Positions 1 through 9,356 of a DNA stretch of 32,391 nt are shown one piece after another. Source of the DNA: Emiliania huxleyi CCMP1516 (Eukaryota; Haptophyta; Isochrysidales; Noelaerhabdaceae); contig NW_005200169.1 of NCBI RefSeq assembly GCF_000372725.1, positions 137,524-169,914 on the forward strand, given 5' to 3'. The notes beneath the pieces were generated by a model. That model ran no database searches, had not been told where the DNA came from, and saw only the letters and a program-made list of their open reading frames with translations. Every line of letters starts with the position of its first letter. The stretch's first letter is position 1. Position numbers and translations under genes: made by a program.

Positions 1-25
1 TAGGGGGGGGGGGGGGGGGGCGCAC

Positions 26-358
26 CTTTTGAGAGTCCTCGCGCGGGTCGTCGCCCGGCTCTGCATACTGCACGCGGAGGCGGCCCTCGCGGTCGTTCTT
101 GCCGACCTGCAGGACGACCGCCTCGTACCACCGCTGCGGCCCCGCCGGCTCGTCGCGGAGCCCCACCTCGACGCGGCTGTGCCGAGCCACTGCCTCAGCC
201 GGAAACGACACTGGCAGCCCTGGCAGCCGCGACCGCACGCGTGGGGCAGTGCTGCGGCTGCGGCTGCCTGAGCCGCGGCTGCGGCCGCCGCCACCGGCGG
301 AAGAGGACGACGCGGCGCCGGGGGTTCCGGTGGATCCCCGCCGTTCCGAGGAGCTTGC
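26..358 (-). CDS. Internal exon of a minus-strand gene, Tudor-like fragment (partial)
   Basis: This 333-nt stretch is open in one frame (111 codons, phase 0 at both ends). It is bounded by AG (GATAG) before base 358 and by a GTGCGC donor just beyond base 26. It starts with a Ser/Gly/Arg-rich segment and ends in a compact part with RVEVGLRDEP, then RWYEAVVLQVGKN, then RLRVQYAEPGDD. That pattern of short beta strands with a W-Y-x-A-V-V core resembles Tudor, Agenet or PWWP barrels that read histone or RNA marks; the family assignment is inference. The rest of the gene lies beyond the left edge (a poly-G run sits at 3-20) and perhaps upstream around 430-670, where a Lys/Arg-rich open stretch occurs but no clear splice join was found. 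The exon has no start codon. Confidence 0.5.
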
Positions 359-1266
359 CTATCAGGAAGGCCGGTCCGGGTTGGCGGGCGAGCGGGTGCG
401 CCCACGGCGGGTCCCCAGTTTGAGGGGAAGGGGGTGGGGCGGGGGGGGCGGGAGGAGGGCGGCGGTGATGGGGGCTGTGCGGGGTGGCTTTGTGGCGCGC
501 CTCGGCATCGGCACCAGCTTGACCACCCTCTTCGGACCCAGCTGCAACTGCGCCTTGCGCCCCTGACCTGCCTCTTGGGGCGGAGGAGGTGGATCTGCCA
601 GCCGACGCGCGGCGGCCACCCATGCCACGAGGTGGGGGGCGAGCCTCGCAAGCACCTGCACGAAGCACAACGGGCGGTGAGTCGTAGAGAGTGGAAGCGT
701 GGTATCATCGCGGACGCCCCTCTCCTCAGCTTTACCAGAGCCCCGTCTGCCCTGATCCTCGTCTTGGGCCGAGCTTTTCTTTTTCTGAGGATTTTTCTTT
801 TCTCGACAAACTTTCGATGTGGCTGGAAGCCTCCACGTCGTCGGGCACCGGGTTCCTCCGCAGACATCTCCAGGAGAGATGGGCGACTCTCTCTCTCTCT
901 CTGACTCTCTCTCTCTCTCTCTCTCCCTCCCTCCCTCCCTCCCCCTCTCTCTCTTTCGCGAGGATTTCTTGATGCGGGTTTTCTTCCGGGGACCCTTCCG
1001 GGTTCGGAGCGCGTTCCCCCCCCTCCCATGACGCGCTGGAGTTGAGTGCGGGTGGGTAGGCTGCCCTACCTATCGTTGTACTGAGGGCCGGCGGAAGCGC
1101 CAGGCACCACACGACCCCGGCCGCCGGAGGACCGGACCGTCAGAAGCTCCCCCCGAACACGTGTGGCAGCGCGCGGGGCCGCGTTTTGACACACACGTAA
1201 ATACATAAACAAGCGAGCACTTGGAGCACTTGGCACGCCCGGCCGCTTTGAATTCTTTTCCGCACG
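359..1266. other. Unassigned stretch, 5' of the U-box gene
   Basis: Several open frames occur on both strands, but they are low-complexity Pro/Arg/Gly translations as expected by chance in GC-rich DNA. It may hold another exon of the left-edge minus-strand gene (about 430-670) and the promoter of the plus-strand gene that starts at 1267. Apart from the CT microsatellite I see no definite feature. Confidence 0.4.
889..955. repeat. CT/CCCT microsatellite
   Basis: Almost pure CT dinucleotide repeats with an interior CCCT-rich part. It is a simple-sequence tract about 310 bp upstream of the U-box gene start and could act as a polypyrimidine promoter element, but nothing proves it. Confidence 0.85.
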
Positions 1267-2949
1267 ATGGTGCCCACCTCGACGCCGACAGCGCCGCCGT
1301 CCAGCGACGCCGCGCCGCCGCCCGGGTCCGAGACTTTGAACGTGGACGGCTGGCAGGTCGTCGTCACCGACGGGCACGCGGTGCTGACCGAAGGCATGAC
1401 GCACCTGCCGGGCGGGGCTTTCCGCGGCCGCACCTCTCTCGTCTCGGTCGCCTTCCCACGCAGCCTCACCTCCATCTCCCCCCACGCCTTCTGCGGCTGC
1501 TCCGCCCTCTCCTCCGTCACCCTCCCCGCCGGCCTCACCTCGATCGGCTGGCACGCCTTCTTGCGCTGCTCCTTCCTCGCCTCCGTCACGCTGCCGCTGC
1601 CCGATGGCCTCTCGATTGACGACGGTGCCTTCTTCGACTGCCCCCTCAACGACGAGGCTAAGGCAGCAGTGCAGGCCATCAACTTTTGGGCGGTGCGGCC
1701 TTCAATCGACGCACGGGGGCATGCCACTGTGCCGGAGGGCGGCACCACCATCGCCAGCAGCGCCTTCTCCGACTGCTCCGCCCTCGCCTCCGTCACCTTC
1801 CCTGCCAGCCTCACCTCCATCGGCGATACCGCCTTCTTCAACTGCTCCGCCCTCTCCTCCGTCACCCTCCCCGCCGGCCTCGTCTCCATCGGCGGCAGCG
1901 CCTTCGAGCGCTGCTCCTTCCTCGCCTCCGTTGCGCTGCCGCTGCCCGATGGCCTCTCGATTTGCGACGGTGCCTTCTTCGACTGCCCCCTCAACGACGA
2001 GGCTAAGGCAGCAGTGCAGGCCATCAACTTTTGGGCGGTGCGGCCTCCAATCGACGCGCAGGGGCACGCCACTTTGCCGGAGGGCCTCACCACCATCGCC
2101 AGCTGCGCCTTCTCCTGCTGCGACTCCCTCGTCTCCGTCTCCCTCCCCGCCAGCCTCGTCTCGATCGGAGACGACGCCTTCGAATGGTGCTCCTCCCTCG
2201 TCTCCGTCACCTTCCCGGCCGGCCTCACCTCCATCGGCAGCTGCGCCTTCGAAGGCTGCTCCGCCCTCGCCTCCGTCACCGTGCCAACCACCGCCGAGAT
2301 CGGCGACGATGCCTTCGACCCCACGACCACCGTCGTCCGCCTCTCGCCTGCGAGCATGCGCGCCCAGGCTAGGGCGGCGGAGGCGGCGGCAAGAGAGGCC
2401 GAGATGGCGGAGGCGGCGGCGGAGGCGGATCGGAACGCGGAAGCGCTTCTGGCGGATGAGGAGGCGGAGAAGGAGGCGGAGCAGCGCGCCAAGGAGCGCA
2501 AGGCCAAGAAGAAGAAGAAGAAGAAGAAGGGCAGGGGCGGAGGGAGCGGCGCCGGGCCGTCGCAGCCGGAAGGCGAGGAGGCGGAGGCGCTTGCGGCGGC
2601 GGAGGGGGAGGCGGTGGCGGCGGCAGAGGAGGCGGAGCTGGCGGGGGCGCTCCAGGAGAGCGCGAGGCTGGAGGAGGAGAGGCGGGTGGCGGAGGAGCAG
2701 CCGCCCGAGGAGGCGCCGCCGAGGGAGGAGGAGCCGCCGCCGGCCGACTTCATCTGCCCAATCACGACCGAGGTGATGAGCGACCCGGTGATGGCGGCGG
2801 ACGGCCATTCCTACGAGCGGAAGCAGATCGAGCGCTGGCTCGCGGCCAAGTCGACGAGCCCGATGACGGGCGAGGCGCTCCAGCACACGCACACCTTCCC
2901 AAACCACGCGCTGCGCCGGCAGATCCGAGAGTGGCAAGAGGCGCATTGA
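1267..2949 (+). CDS. BspA-type leucine-rich-repeat protein with C-terminal U-box (putative E3 ubiquitin ligase)
   Basis: Single-exon reading frame of 560 codons from the first ATG to TGA. Residues ~40-365 are BspA-like (LRR_5) repeats of the form SLVSVAFPRSLTSISPHAF, a fold used for ligand or partner recognition. Residues ~370-490 are an Ala/Glu-rich helical linker with a run of eight lysines followed by GRGGGSGAGPSQ. Residues 495-557 form a U-box starting FICPITTEVMSDPVM and including the GHSYERKQIERWL core. U-boxes recruit E2 enzymes without zinc, so the protein is most likely a cytosolic or nuclear E3 ligase whose repeats choose the substrate (inference from architecture). A ~110-bp segment at 1591-1700 recurs at 1936-2045, an in-frame duplication with a period of 115 codons. 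The long antisense open frame over the same DNA is a GC-bias shadow. The gene is convergent with the ankyrin gene, which shares the lysine linker. Confidence 0.9.
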   Translation: MVPTSTPTAPPSSDAAPPPGSETLNVDGWQVVVTDGHAVLTEGMTHLPGGAFRGRTSLVSVAFPRSLTSISPHAFCGCSALSSVTLPAGLTSIGWHAFLRCSFLASVTLPLPDGLSIDDGAFFDCPLNDEAKAAVQAINFWAVRPSIDARGHATVPEGGTTIASSAFSDCSALASVTFPASLTSIGDTAFFNCSALSSVTLPAGLVSIGGSAFERCSFLASVALPLPDGLSICDGAFFDCPLNDEAKAAVQAINFWAVRPPIDAQGHATLPEGLTTIASCAFSCCDSLVSVSLPASLVSIGDDAFEWCSSLVSVTFPAGLTSIGSCAFEGCSALASVTVPTTAEIGDDAFDPTTTVVRLSPASMRAQARAAEAAAREAEMAEAAAEADRNAEALLADEEAEKEAEQRAKERKAKKKKKKKKGRGGGSGAGPSQPEGEEAEALAAAEGEAVAAAEEAELAGALQESARLEEERRVAEEQPPEEAPPREEEPPPADFICPITTEVMSDPVMAADGHSYERKQIERWLAAKSTSPMTGEALQHTHTFPNHALRRQIREWQEAH

Positions 2950-3273
2950 GCGGTTTCGCGCGTTCTCGTGGCCGGGGGGTGAGGGGCCGGTAAGTGTTGT
3001 AACATGTTCTTTTTCCGCAACGGCGTGTAACCACAGGCACAGCAGCACTTGGTCCAGCAGCGCGTCTTTTTCTCTCGGCCAGTATCTCCACAGAAACAGC
3101 ACGTCGTGCAGACGAGACACACTGTACGCGCTGCACACGCCCCGAGGCCGAGCTCTGAGTCACAAACGTGAAACGAGTCTCAGTCGACCCGCGCAGACCC
3201 CAGAGAATCCCCCCCTCGCCCCCCCCCCCCCCTGCCCGGTCGCCACTGCCCACTGCGTCCTTTTTGCGCGCGG
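2950..3273. other. Intergenic spacer between convergent genes
   Basis: About 320 bp between the U-box stop codon and the ankyrin gene stop codon. It should contain both 3' untranslated regions. A run of C lies near 3222-3232. No algal polyadenylation motif could be assigned with confidence. Confidence 0.5.
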
Positions 3274-5361
3274 CTAGGCCGCCTCCGCCTTGGCCCTCGC
3301 CGCGGCCGCTGACGCGCGCCTCGCCTTGACGGCAGCCAGTGCCGCCTCTGCCGCCTCCGCCGCCTCCGCCGCCGCCGCCACAGCCGCCGCCGCAGCCGCC
3401 GCAGCCGCGGCCGCCTCCTCCTCTGCCGCTGCCAGAGCGTCCGCCTCGGCTTCCGCCTCCCGGCGCGCCTCCGCTGCCACCCAGGCTGCCTCCTCACCCG
3501 CCTCCGCCGCCTCCTCCTCGCTTCCCTCACTCGCCGCCTCGGCCTCCTCTCCCAACGCCTCCGCCAACCCCGCGACCGACGTCTCCGCCGTGATGCCGTA
3601 CCGAATCCGCTCCTCGTGGAGCGTCTCGAGAAGCCTGATCAACCCCTCCCTGTCCACGCTTCGCGGACTTGGCTGCAGCTGCCTCTGACGCCGCCTCGTG
3701 CTCCTGCGACGGCCCAGCGCCGCCGCTCCCGCCGCCCTTCTTCTTCTTCTTGCCCTTCTTGCCCTTGCCGCGCTTCTCCGCCTCGACCTCCGCCAGCAGC
3801 TCCTCGGCGTGCCGCGCCGCCTCCGCCTCCGCCGCCGCCCGCTCCGCCGCCCTCTCCGCCGCCCCCGCAGCCCATGCCGCCTGATTCGCCGCCGCCTCGG
3901 CCGCCGCCTCGGCCGCCGCATGCTCCTCGAGAGCGCGCACGCACTCGGCGCTGCCCTCTTTCTTGGCAATCTGCAGCGCTGTGCGTCCAGCCACCGTGCG
4001 CAGCTTCGTGTCGGCGCCCGCCCGCAGCAGGCAGCGGAGAGCGGCGGGGCGGTCCACGAAAGCGGCGATCATCAGCGCGGTATAGCCGCGGCAGGCTTGC
4101 TGGTCGATCTCCGCCCCGCACCGCACCAGCAGCTCGGTCACCCGCTCGTGGCCGCTGAGGGCGGCGTGCAGCAGCGCAGTGCGGCCTTCGCTGTCCCGAA
4201 GGTTGACCGAAGCACCACGCTGAAGCAACGCCACGGCCAGCCGCTCGTGGCCGTAGGCGGCGGCAGCCATCAGTAGCGTAAAGCCGCTCTCACCCTTCGC
4301 AGTGAAAGTCGCGTCCACCCGCCCGCCGCCGTCGACCACGCCAGCAACGTCGCCTCATTGCCCTCCTCAGCCGCATCCACGACCTCCTCGGGGACGGTGT
4401 CCTCGCCCGCTCCGCTCTCCACACCGCCAGAAAAGGACGCGGCAGTTGGTGTCGCCGCTGCCCCCTTGCCCAAGGCGGCATCGCCGTCCGCCCCTGCGCC
4501 GCCCGCCGCGCCGATGTCATCGGGAACAGGCCCGCTGCTGCCGCCCGAATCGCTGCCTGCCCCCGCGCCGCCCGCCTCGACCGCCGCCGCGTCGCGCCTC
4601 TCCGCCGCCACCTCGCCGAGAAACGTCTTGACAGCGGCGACGCACTCGGTGTGGCCCTTCTCTTTGGCGATCTGCAGCGCCGTCTTGCCCGCCGTAGTGC
4701 GCAGCGTCATGTCTGCGCCCGCCCGCAGCAACTGGAGCACGACGACAGGGTGGCCGAAGAAGGCGGCGCCCGCGAGCGCAGTGCATCCGTCGCTGTTCTG
4801 AACGTCGACCTCTGCGCCGTGCCGCAGAAGCAAGTCGACCACGCGCTCGTGACCTCCGGTGCCGGCCAACATCAGCGCGTGAAGGTCCTCCGCGCCGTGT
4901 TGCAGCAGCAGCTCGACCACCCGCTTGTAACCTTGGTGGGCAGCGAGCATCAGCGCGGTGCAGCCGCCGCTCTCCTGCAGGTTGACCTCCGCACCGTGCA
5001 TCAGAAGCGTCTCGACCACCTGCACGTGGCCCGAGCAGGCGGCGGCAGTCAGCGCCGTCGCGCCGTTGCTGTTTTGCGCGTCAGGCTTCGCGCCCCGCTT
5101 CAGCAGAACCTCGACCAGCTGCTTGTGACCTTTGGTGGCGGCGATCAGCAGGAGCGTACAGCCACTCACACCGCCACGCACGCATGTCGCGTCAACCCGC
5201 CCGTCCCCAGCGAGCCACGTCTGCACCACGCCCGCCTTGCCGTCCACCGCCGCTGCTTGGATCTTTTTCGGCAGCGCGAGCGGCGCAGCCTGTGACGCCG
5301 TCGAAGCGCGTCCGCGCCGGGACGCGGTCCCGGCTGAGCCAACCTTCGTTCGCCCTGGCAT
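3274..5361 (-). CDS. Ankyrin-repeat protein with Lys-rich linker and Ala/Glu-rich tail; two apparent frameshifts
   Basis: The ATG at 5361 precedes two ankyrin blocks. The first (about 5260-4620) has around six repeats with typical GHKQLVEVLLKRGA and GYKRVVELLLQHGAE cores; one repeat is shortened (HGAEDLHALMLAG). A Gly/Ser/Ala linker follows, then a second block (about 4330-3940) of four to five repeats that closely parallels the start and end of the first, so the gene arose by internal duplication. The tail has a Lys-rich linker (KGKKGKKKKKGGGSGGAGPSQ region, ~3730-3770), then RLLETLHEERIRYG and a poly-Ala/Glu coil ending at a TAG at 3274. The frame changes by one base near 4335 (aligning the two blocks implies one missing base) and again near 3655-3680. 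These are probably sequencing errors or unresolved splicing, or possibly decay. Likely a protein-protein interaction scaffold; no catalytic domain is visible. Confidence 0.75.
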
Positions 5362-5466
5362 ACGACGACCTGGTGAAAAACCGCGCCAAGAGCTCGACAG
5401 GCTCAAGAGCTGGGTTCGGCTCCCGGCATCCCCAGGGCGTCGACGCAGGCGTTTCCGTTTGTCGTG

Positions 5467-5871
5467 AGCGGCGAGGTCGGCGAGTGAGCTGCACAAGAAG
5501 GGGACCGAAAACAACAAAAATGCTGGCCACGCTTTGGGCGAGAGAACCGCCGGCTGGCAGCCCTTGCGCAAAAGAAAAAGCGGAGTGCCAAGGCCGCGGC
5601 GTGCGCGGCCAACAACTACGACTTCATGACGTGGGCGGCGAGCACACGCGGCGGCATTGGCCGCGAGGCGGCGGAGTGGTTCACCACCGGCTTCGCCGCC
5701 AAGGTCGCCCTGGCGCGCTCCGACGGCGAGAAGTGGCGAGTGCGCAACGAGCGCAAGCGCCTCCTGCAGCAGCACTCGGCCATCATTGCGAGGCGCAACT
5801 GGGAGATCACCCAGCGCAACGCGTGGCCGAGGATGGGTGGCGTGGCGCCGCGAGCGCCGCCAGTCGAGTAG
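5467..5871 (+). pseudogene. Open fragment of unknown family, possibly a mobile-element remnant
   Basis: One frame is open from just after a TGA near 5466 to the TAG at 5869-5871. Its translation is rich in basic and amphipathic helices, with FGRENRRLAALAQKKKR, then MTWAASTRGGIGREAAEWF, then KRLLQQHSAIIARRNWEI. Codon choice looks like real coding sequence. The first ATG in frame is at 5626, so the upstream part has no start. I do not recognise the family; a C-terminal piece of a retroelement-type protein is a guess. It is divergent from the ankyrin gene whose start lies ~105 bp away, so it may instead be a last exon of a gene whose other exons are lost. Confidence 0.35.
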
Positions 5872-6035
5872 TAGTAGGGTAGGCAGTAGAGGTAGTCGTC
5901 TCAGTAGTGTCCTGTCAGAGCGTCCCGTGTCGGTCAGGCAACGTCTGTCGGATAGCAGGAGAGAGTGCGTCGTGTGTCGTGCGGATCAGTCCTGTCTGGG
6001 TGGGGGGGGGGAAGAGACGGAGAGGAGATTCATTG

Positions 6036-6125
6036 AGCCTTGGCACCAGCCGGGCAGTGGGTTTGGCCCTGGCATCAGCCGGGCATGTTGTTGATTTGGC
6101 CTTGGCATCAGCCCTGGCAGGCGGG
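6036..6125. repeat. Imperfect short tandem repeat (GGCYTGGCAYCAGCC units)
   Basis: Three copies of a ~15-bp word with spacing of 27-35 bp lie in otherwise featureless sequence. It resembles the intronic minisatellites seen elsewhere in the window but is not inside a recognisable gene. Confidence 0.6.
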
Positions 6126-6424
6126 CACGCGGGACATGCACAGGCGCCAAGGGGCGCAGAACCGACCTAACCCGTCGGAGGTGGGGGGAAGGGAGTACCG
6201 CCGGGTTCCCCTGCGTGAGCGCAAGAGTAACCCCAAGAGGGCTGAAGATGAGCGGTGCGCGCAGGGGTCGGCGTGACGGGGCGAGGGACGCGCCGCGCGG
6301 GGCGCCGCCTCACCGGCCCAAGTGGCGCAGGGCGAGGCGGCGAGAACCGAGCGAGCACGTCCTCGTGAGCCCCGTGGCTCCAACCAGGCCCTTCCTTTTT
6401 TGAGCAGGTGTGACGCCGCGCGAG

Positions 6425-6575
6425 CGACGCTCCGAGATCGCCCGAGATAGCGCGGCGCGGCGGTGGGTGAGGTGGGGTGGGGTGAAGTGACGTGGCGTGG
6501 AGCTCCGGGATTGCGCGCGATAGCGCGAGATCGCCCGAGATCGCGCGGCCCGAGATCACGCGGCGCGGCCCGGGG
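6425..6575. repeat. Degenerate GAGATCGCC/GAGATAGCG repeats
   Basis: Repeated words of the form GATCGCCCGAGAT and GAGATCGCGCG spaced by roughly 10-11 bp. They match the core of the tandem repeats that fill several introns (for example 17159-17207 and 13979-14050). It may mark an intron of an unrecognised gene or a free copy of the same element. Confidence 0.55.
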
Positions 6576-7570
6576 CGGAGTGGATGGGTTGGGAGCGAGG
6601 GGGCGGAAGTGTTCAGTGCGGTAGATCGGTCAGTCGGGGCGCGTGAGCCGGACTTGGGAGCCGGACAGCTTTCATTTCTCTCTGCGTTGTTGAGCCAGGA
6701 CTCAACATACTCGTTCTGTTGCCGTCCCAAACTGTCACTCCCCTCTCTCCCGGCCGGGGTGGGGCGCGCGCGGGGGCGGCGGGTGTGCGGCGAGTGTGCG
6801 GGATGTCTGTGGGCCCGAGAGCGATATGCCATGTCCGCCTTGGGTTGTTTCATAACATCGAAGGCTAAGCTCAAAGAAAAAGTACGGCGCCACAAGCAGC
6901 GGCCGCCCCGCGTTGCAACGCCGCCCCGCCTGCGCAGACATTGCGCAGCCACCGAAATTGTCTCATGCAGAGCGTAATCGACGACGTCTTTGCGGCTCTT
7001 CGTCCTCCCGAGGCGCCTCCAGCGTCCGCGACAGCGCCGGCGCAGCCGCTGGCACAGGCACGCGCACCCGGCTTCTGCACGCATCGAGTAAAGCTGCAAG
7101 ATTCATGATCGAGCATCCGCTGGCGGGGTCGTCCTTCACCCTGCCTGCCGCGTACGGCGATCGCGGCGCCTTCAGCATCCTTGGCTCTCAGGGGCAGATG
7201 ATGCGCATTCAAGACGAGATTGTTTCATGCGCGGACAGGAATGCGAGTCTACATGCAGCGCCTCGGCTTCTCCGGCCCCGTTCGCTGGTGGCATCGCCAG
7301 GGGCTATGGGGTCAAGCTCAGGCTCATGGTGCGCACACGGAGAGATCATGTCCCTCCCGCCTCCGGCTCCGCGCTCCGGTCGTCCCGGCTCGGCCCCAAG
7401 CCGTCGATGTCGACGCAGGGCCCATGGTCCGCCTCAAGGTGAACTGCGTGGACCAAGAGAACTCGTCGCGGTGTACGCGGAATGATGATTTATTTCCAAT
7501 AAGTTTGTATACCGAAAACAACAAACAAAAGAATCTGTGTGTGGGAACCATGAAGCGGTGGGCGTAGAGA
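6576..7570. other. Unassigned stretch with possible weak coding segment
   Basis: From an ATG at 6967 a plus-strand frame reads MQSVIDDVFAALRPPEAPPA for about 47 codons, and a second frame from about 7085 carries MIEHPLAGSSFTLPAAYGD. Both look somewhat coding-like but share no recognisable domain and cannot be joined by clear splice sites. I see no definite gene. Confidence 0.25.
6828..6882 (+). repeat. Dispersed repeat, copy 1 (other copy 25144-25198)
   Basis: The word TTTCATAACATCGAAGGCTA and its flanks, including GCCATGTCCGCCTT just before, occur in the same orientation in both places with only small changes. It is probably the end of a mobile element; the second copy lies close to another dispersed repeat at 24687-24895. 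Confidence 0.75.
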
Positions 7571-7893
7571 CCGCGGCGCAATCGGGGAGAGAGAGACACA
7601 AACGACACAAAACATAGACATACACCGGGGGAAACGCGGTAGCACAGGGGAACAAACGACGAGTCACGTCGAGGGAGAGAGCCCCCACAAGAGGAAAGGG
7701 GGGAGAAGGGCGCGGGAGAAGAGGGCGGGTGTGTGGCGGATGGGTTCCTCGGGCAGTGCACCGGCGCTCGGCCGTTTTGTGCAAGGGCTGCCGTCATCTG
7801 ATGCGAGGCCGCGGTAATTTGCGGCCGCGCTCCGCCAGGGCTGGGCGCGGGTCCGCGCGCCGGTCCACGAGGGGTGGACCGGCGCGCTTAGGA

Positions 7894-8418
7894 TCATCCG
7901 ACCCGCTTGAACTCCTTCATGTTTGTGGTGTCGTGGACACTGCCGAAGAAGCGCAGCCGGTGGAGCGTGGTCACCTCGCTCTCCTCCTGGTTGGAAGGCG
8001 CAAAGAGCGTAAGGGTCGAGACGTTCTGGAACTTGACGTACTGGAGCAGGAGCGGCGCGCCCGACCGGCGCGCCTCGTCCAGCGGCAGCGCCTGCAGGGG
8101 CTCCTCCGCCTCGGCGTCGTCAAATCCCATCGCCGTCCGGTTCAGAAACAGGCGTATCTCGTCGGGCGCTGAGCCGGGGCCCTCGAGCACGATCGAGTGG
8201 AGCTTGACTGCGCTTGGGAAGGCGATGGTGATCAGCAGCTGCTCATCGCAGTCCGATCTCAGCTCTCCGCCGCCGCCCAGAACGGCCGCAAGCGCCGCCG
8301 GGTTCGACGCGTTGAGGACCTCGCAGCGCGAGATGTCGAGCGAAAGCTCGTCCGGCCCGCAGCAGGAGGCGGCGGACTTGGCCGGCGGGGCGCCGCCGGT
8401 GGGGACGCCGTTGATCAT
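7894..8418 (-). CDS. PITH-domain protein (thioredoxin-like-1 C-terminal domain type)
   Basis: A single-exon frame of 174 codons from the ATG at 8418 to TGA at 7894. Almost the whole length is a PITH domain: a short N-terminus with Cys-Cys, then LDISRCEVLNASNP, then the diagnostic RSDCDEQLLITIAFPSAVKL, LFLNRTAMGFDDAEAEEP, QYVKFQNVSTLTLFAPS and the ending TTNMKEFKRVG. PITH domains occur at the C-terminus of TXNL1, where they bind the 26S proteasome, and in stand-alone PITHD1 proteins. The sequence is closer to the TXNL1 type, yet no thioredoxin domain or CGPC motif is visible upstream. It is either a stand-alone PITH protein or has lost the thioredoxin half. Function at the proteasome is inference from the family. 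The neighbouring DNA is repeat-rich. Confidence 0.88.
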   Translation of the reverse strand: MINGVPTGGAPPAKSAASCCGPDELSLDISRCEVLNASNPAALAAVLGGGGELRSDCDEQLLITIAFPSAVKLHSIVLEGPGSAPDEIRLFLNRTAMGFDDAEAEEPLQALPLDEARRSGAPLLLQYVKFQNVSTLTLFAPSNQEESEVTTLHRLRFFGSVHDTTNMKEFKRVG

Positions 8419-8659
8419 GTGTATATCCTCTGGGAGATGGCAAAAGAATTCTACGAAGTCAAGCCCCTCTCACAGCAGACTGGCACGAAAGAATTTAACG
8501 ATGGCGCGACTGTGCCGTACGAAAGTGCGTTCTGGGGATGCAGAGCGTGCAAAGGGATGAGGCCACAAAAGAGGCGCGCGAGGCAAGGAGGAGACTCGGA
8601 GAACTGAGAGACTGGGACGACTGGAAACAAGAAGACAGCGAGCCACCACAGGCGTCGCT

Positions 8660-8998
8660 AGCGCACATACCGAGAGGCAGCTGCGCTGGAAATAACTAAT
8701 AAGGAAGAGGCGCGTCACTTCATGCGGAAGCTCGACAAACACACGGCGAGGGCGACAGCAATAGTCGAACGGGCGGCGCCGGACTCAAAAGACACCGCCA
8801 CATTCCTGAGACGCGCGAGGGCAGCCTCCTTAAAGGCAATGGGGTCTAGATTCGGAGCGCTCGACGAAGGGGAGTACGACAAAATAGCGCCCGTGATTGC
8901 ATGCACGCTGCCCGCACTCACGGACCCCATACCCGAAAGAAAGAGAGGGGAGCTCACGGGGGAGGTGACGAGTGAACTACAGGTAGTGGGCAGGTAGT
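8660..8998 (+). CDS. Hypothetical open frame, unknown family
   Basis: The frame is open from just after a TAG near 8659 to the TAG at 8996-8998; the first ATG is at 8722, giving 91 residues with MRKLDKHTARATAIVERAAP and FLRRARAASLKAMGSRFGAL. It is helical and charged, and codon choice is less GC-biased than the housekeeping genes here. A second open stretch follows in another frame (KAASIAIQTWVRNNDKTKAR, about 9000-9160). The two may be pieces of one decayed mobile-element gene. No domain is recognised. Confidence 0.35.
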
Positions 8999-9356
8999 GG
9001 GGAAGGCAGCCTCGATTGCCATACAGACATGGGTGCGAAACAACGACAAGACCAAGGCACGGGCAGAGGAACGAGAGAAGAATATAGGGTGGATAAAGCG
9101 CCTGTTCACGGCATGGAGGGTGAGCCACGCCGAACGTACTGAACGTAGAGCCGAGCGGAAGGAAGAGGGGGAAGCGACTCCGAGGAGGACGAACCAGTGG
9201 AAATCCCGTTGTCAGCCGTCACGATGCACCCGAAGGGGACCCCAGCGCCGGCATCATCCGTGAAGGCACAAGTGTTCGAAGAGAGAGTGGACCTGAGCAA
9301 CGACATGACTGGGCGGCAAATGATCGCAGTGGGCGTCAGAAGACTCGTCCTTGCTC

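Noticed and set aside
1140..2765. 541-codon open frame on the minus strand
   Set aside because: It is antisense to the U-box gene. The plus strand has clear LRR and U-box domains; the minus translation is Ser/Ala repeats from GC-biased codon positions.
1702..3138. 478-codon open frame on the minus strand
   Set aside because: Shadow of the same gene; Arg/Leu/Gly-rich and without any domain.
7907..8560. 217-codon plus-strand frame over the PITH gene
   Set aside because: The minus-strand PITH domain accounts for this DNA; the plus frame has no domain.
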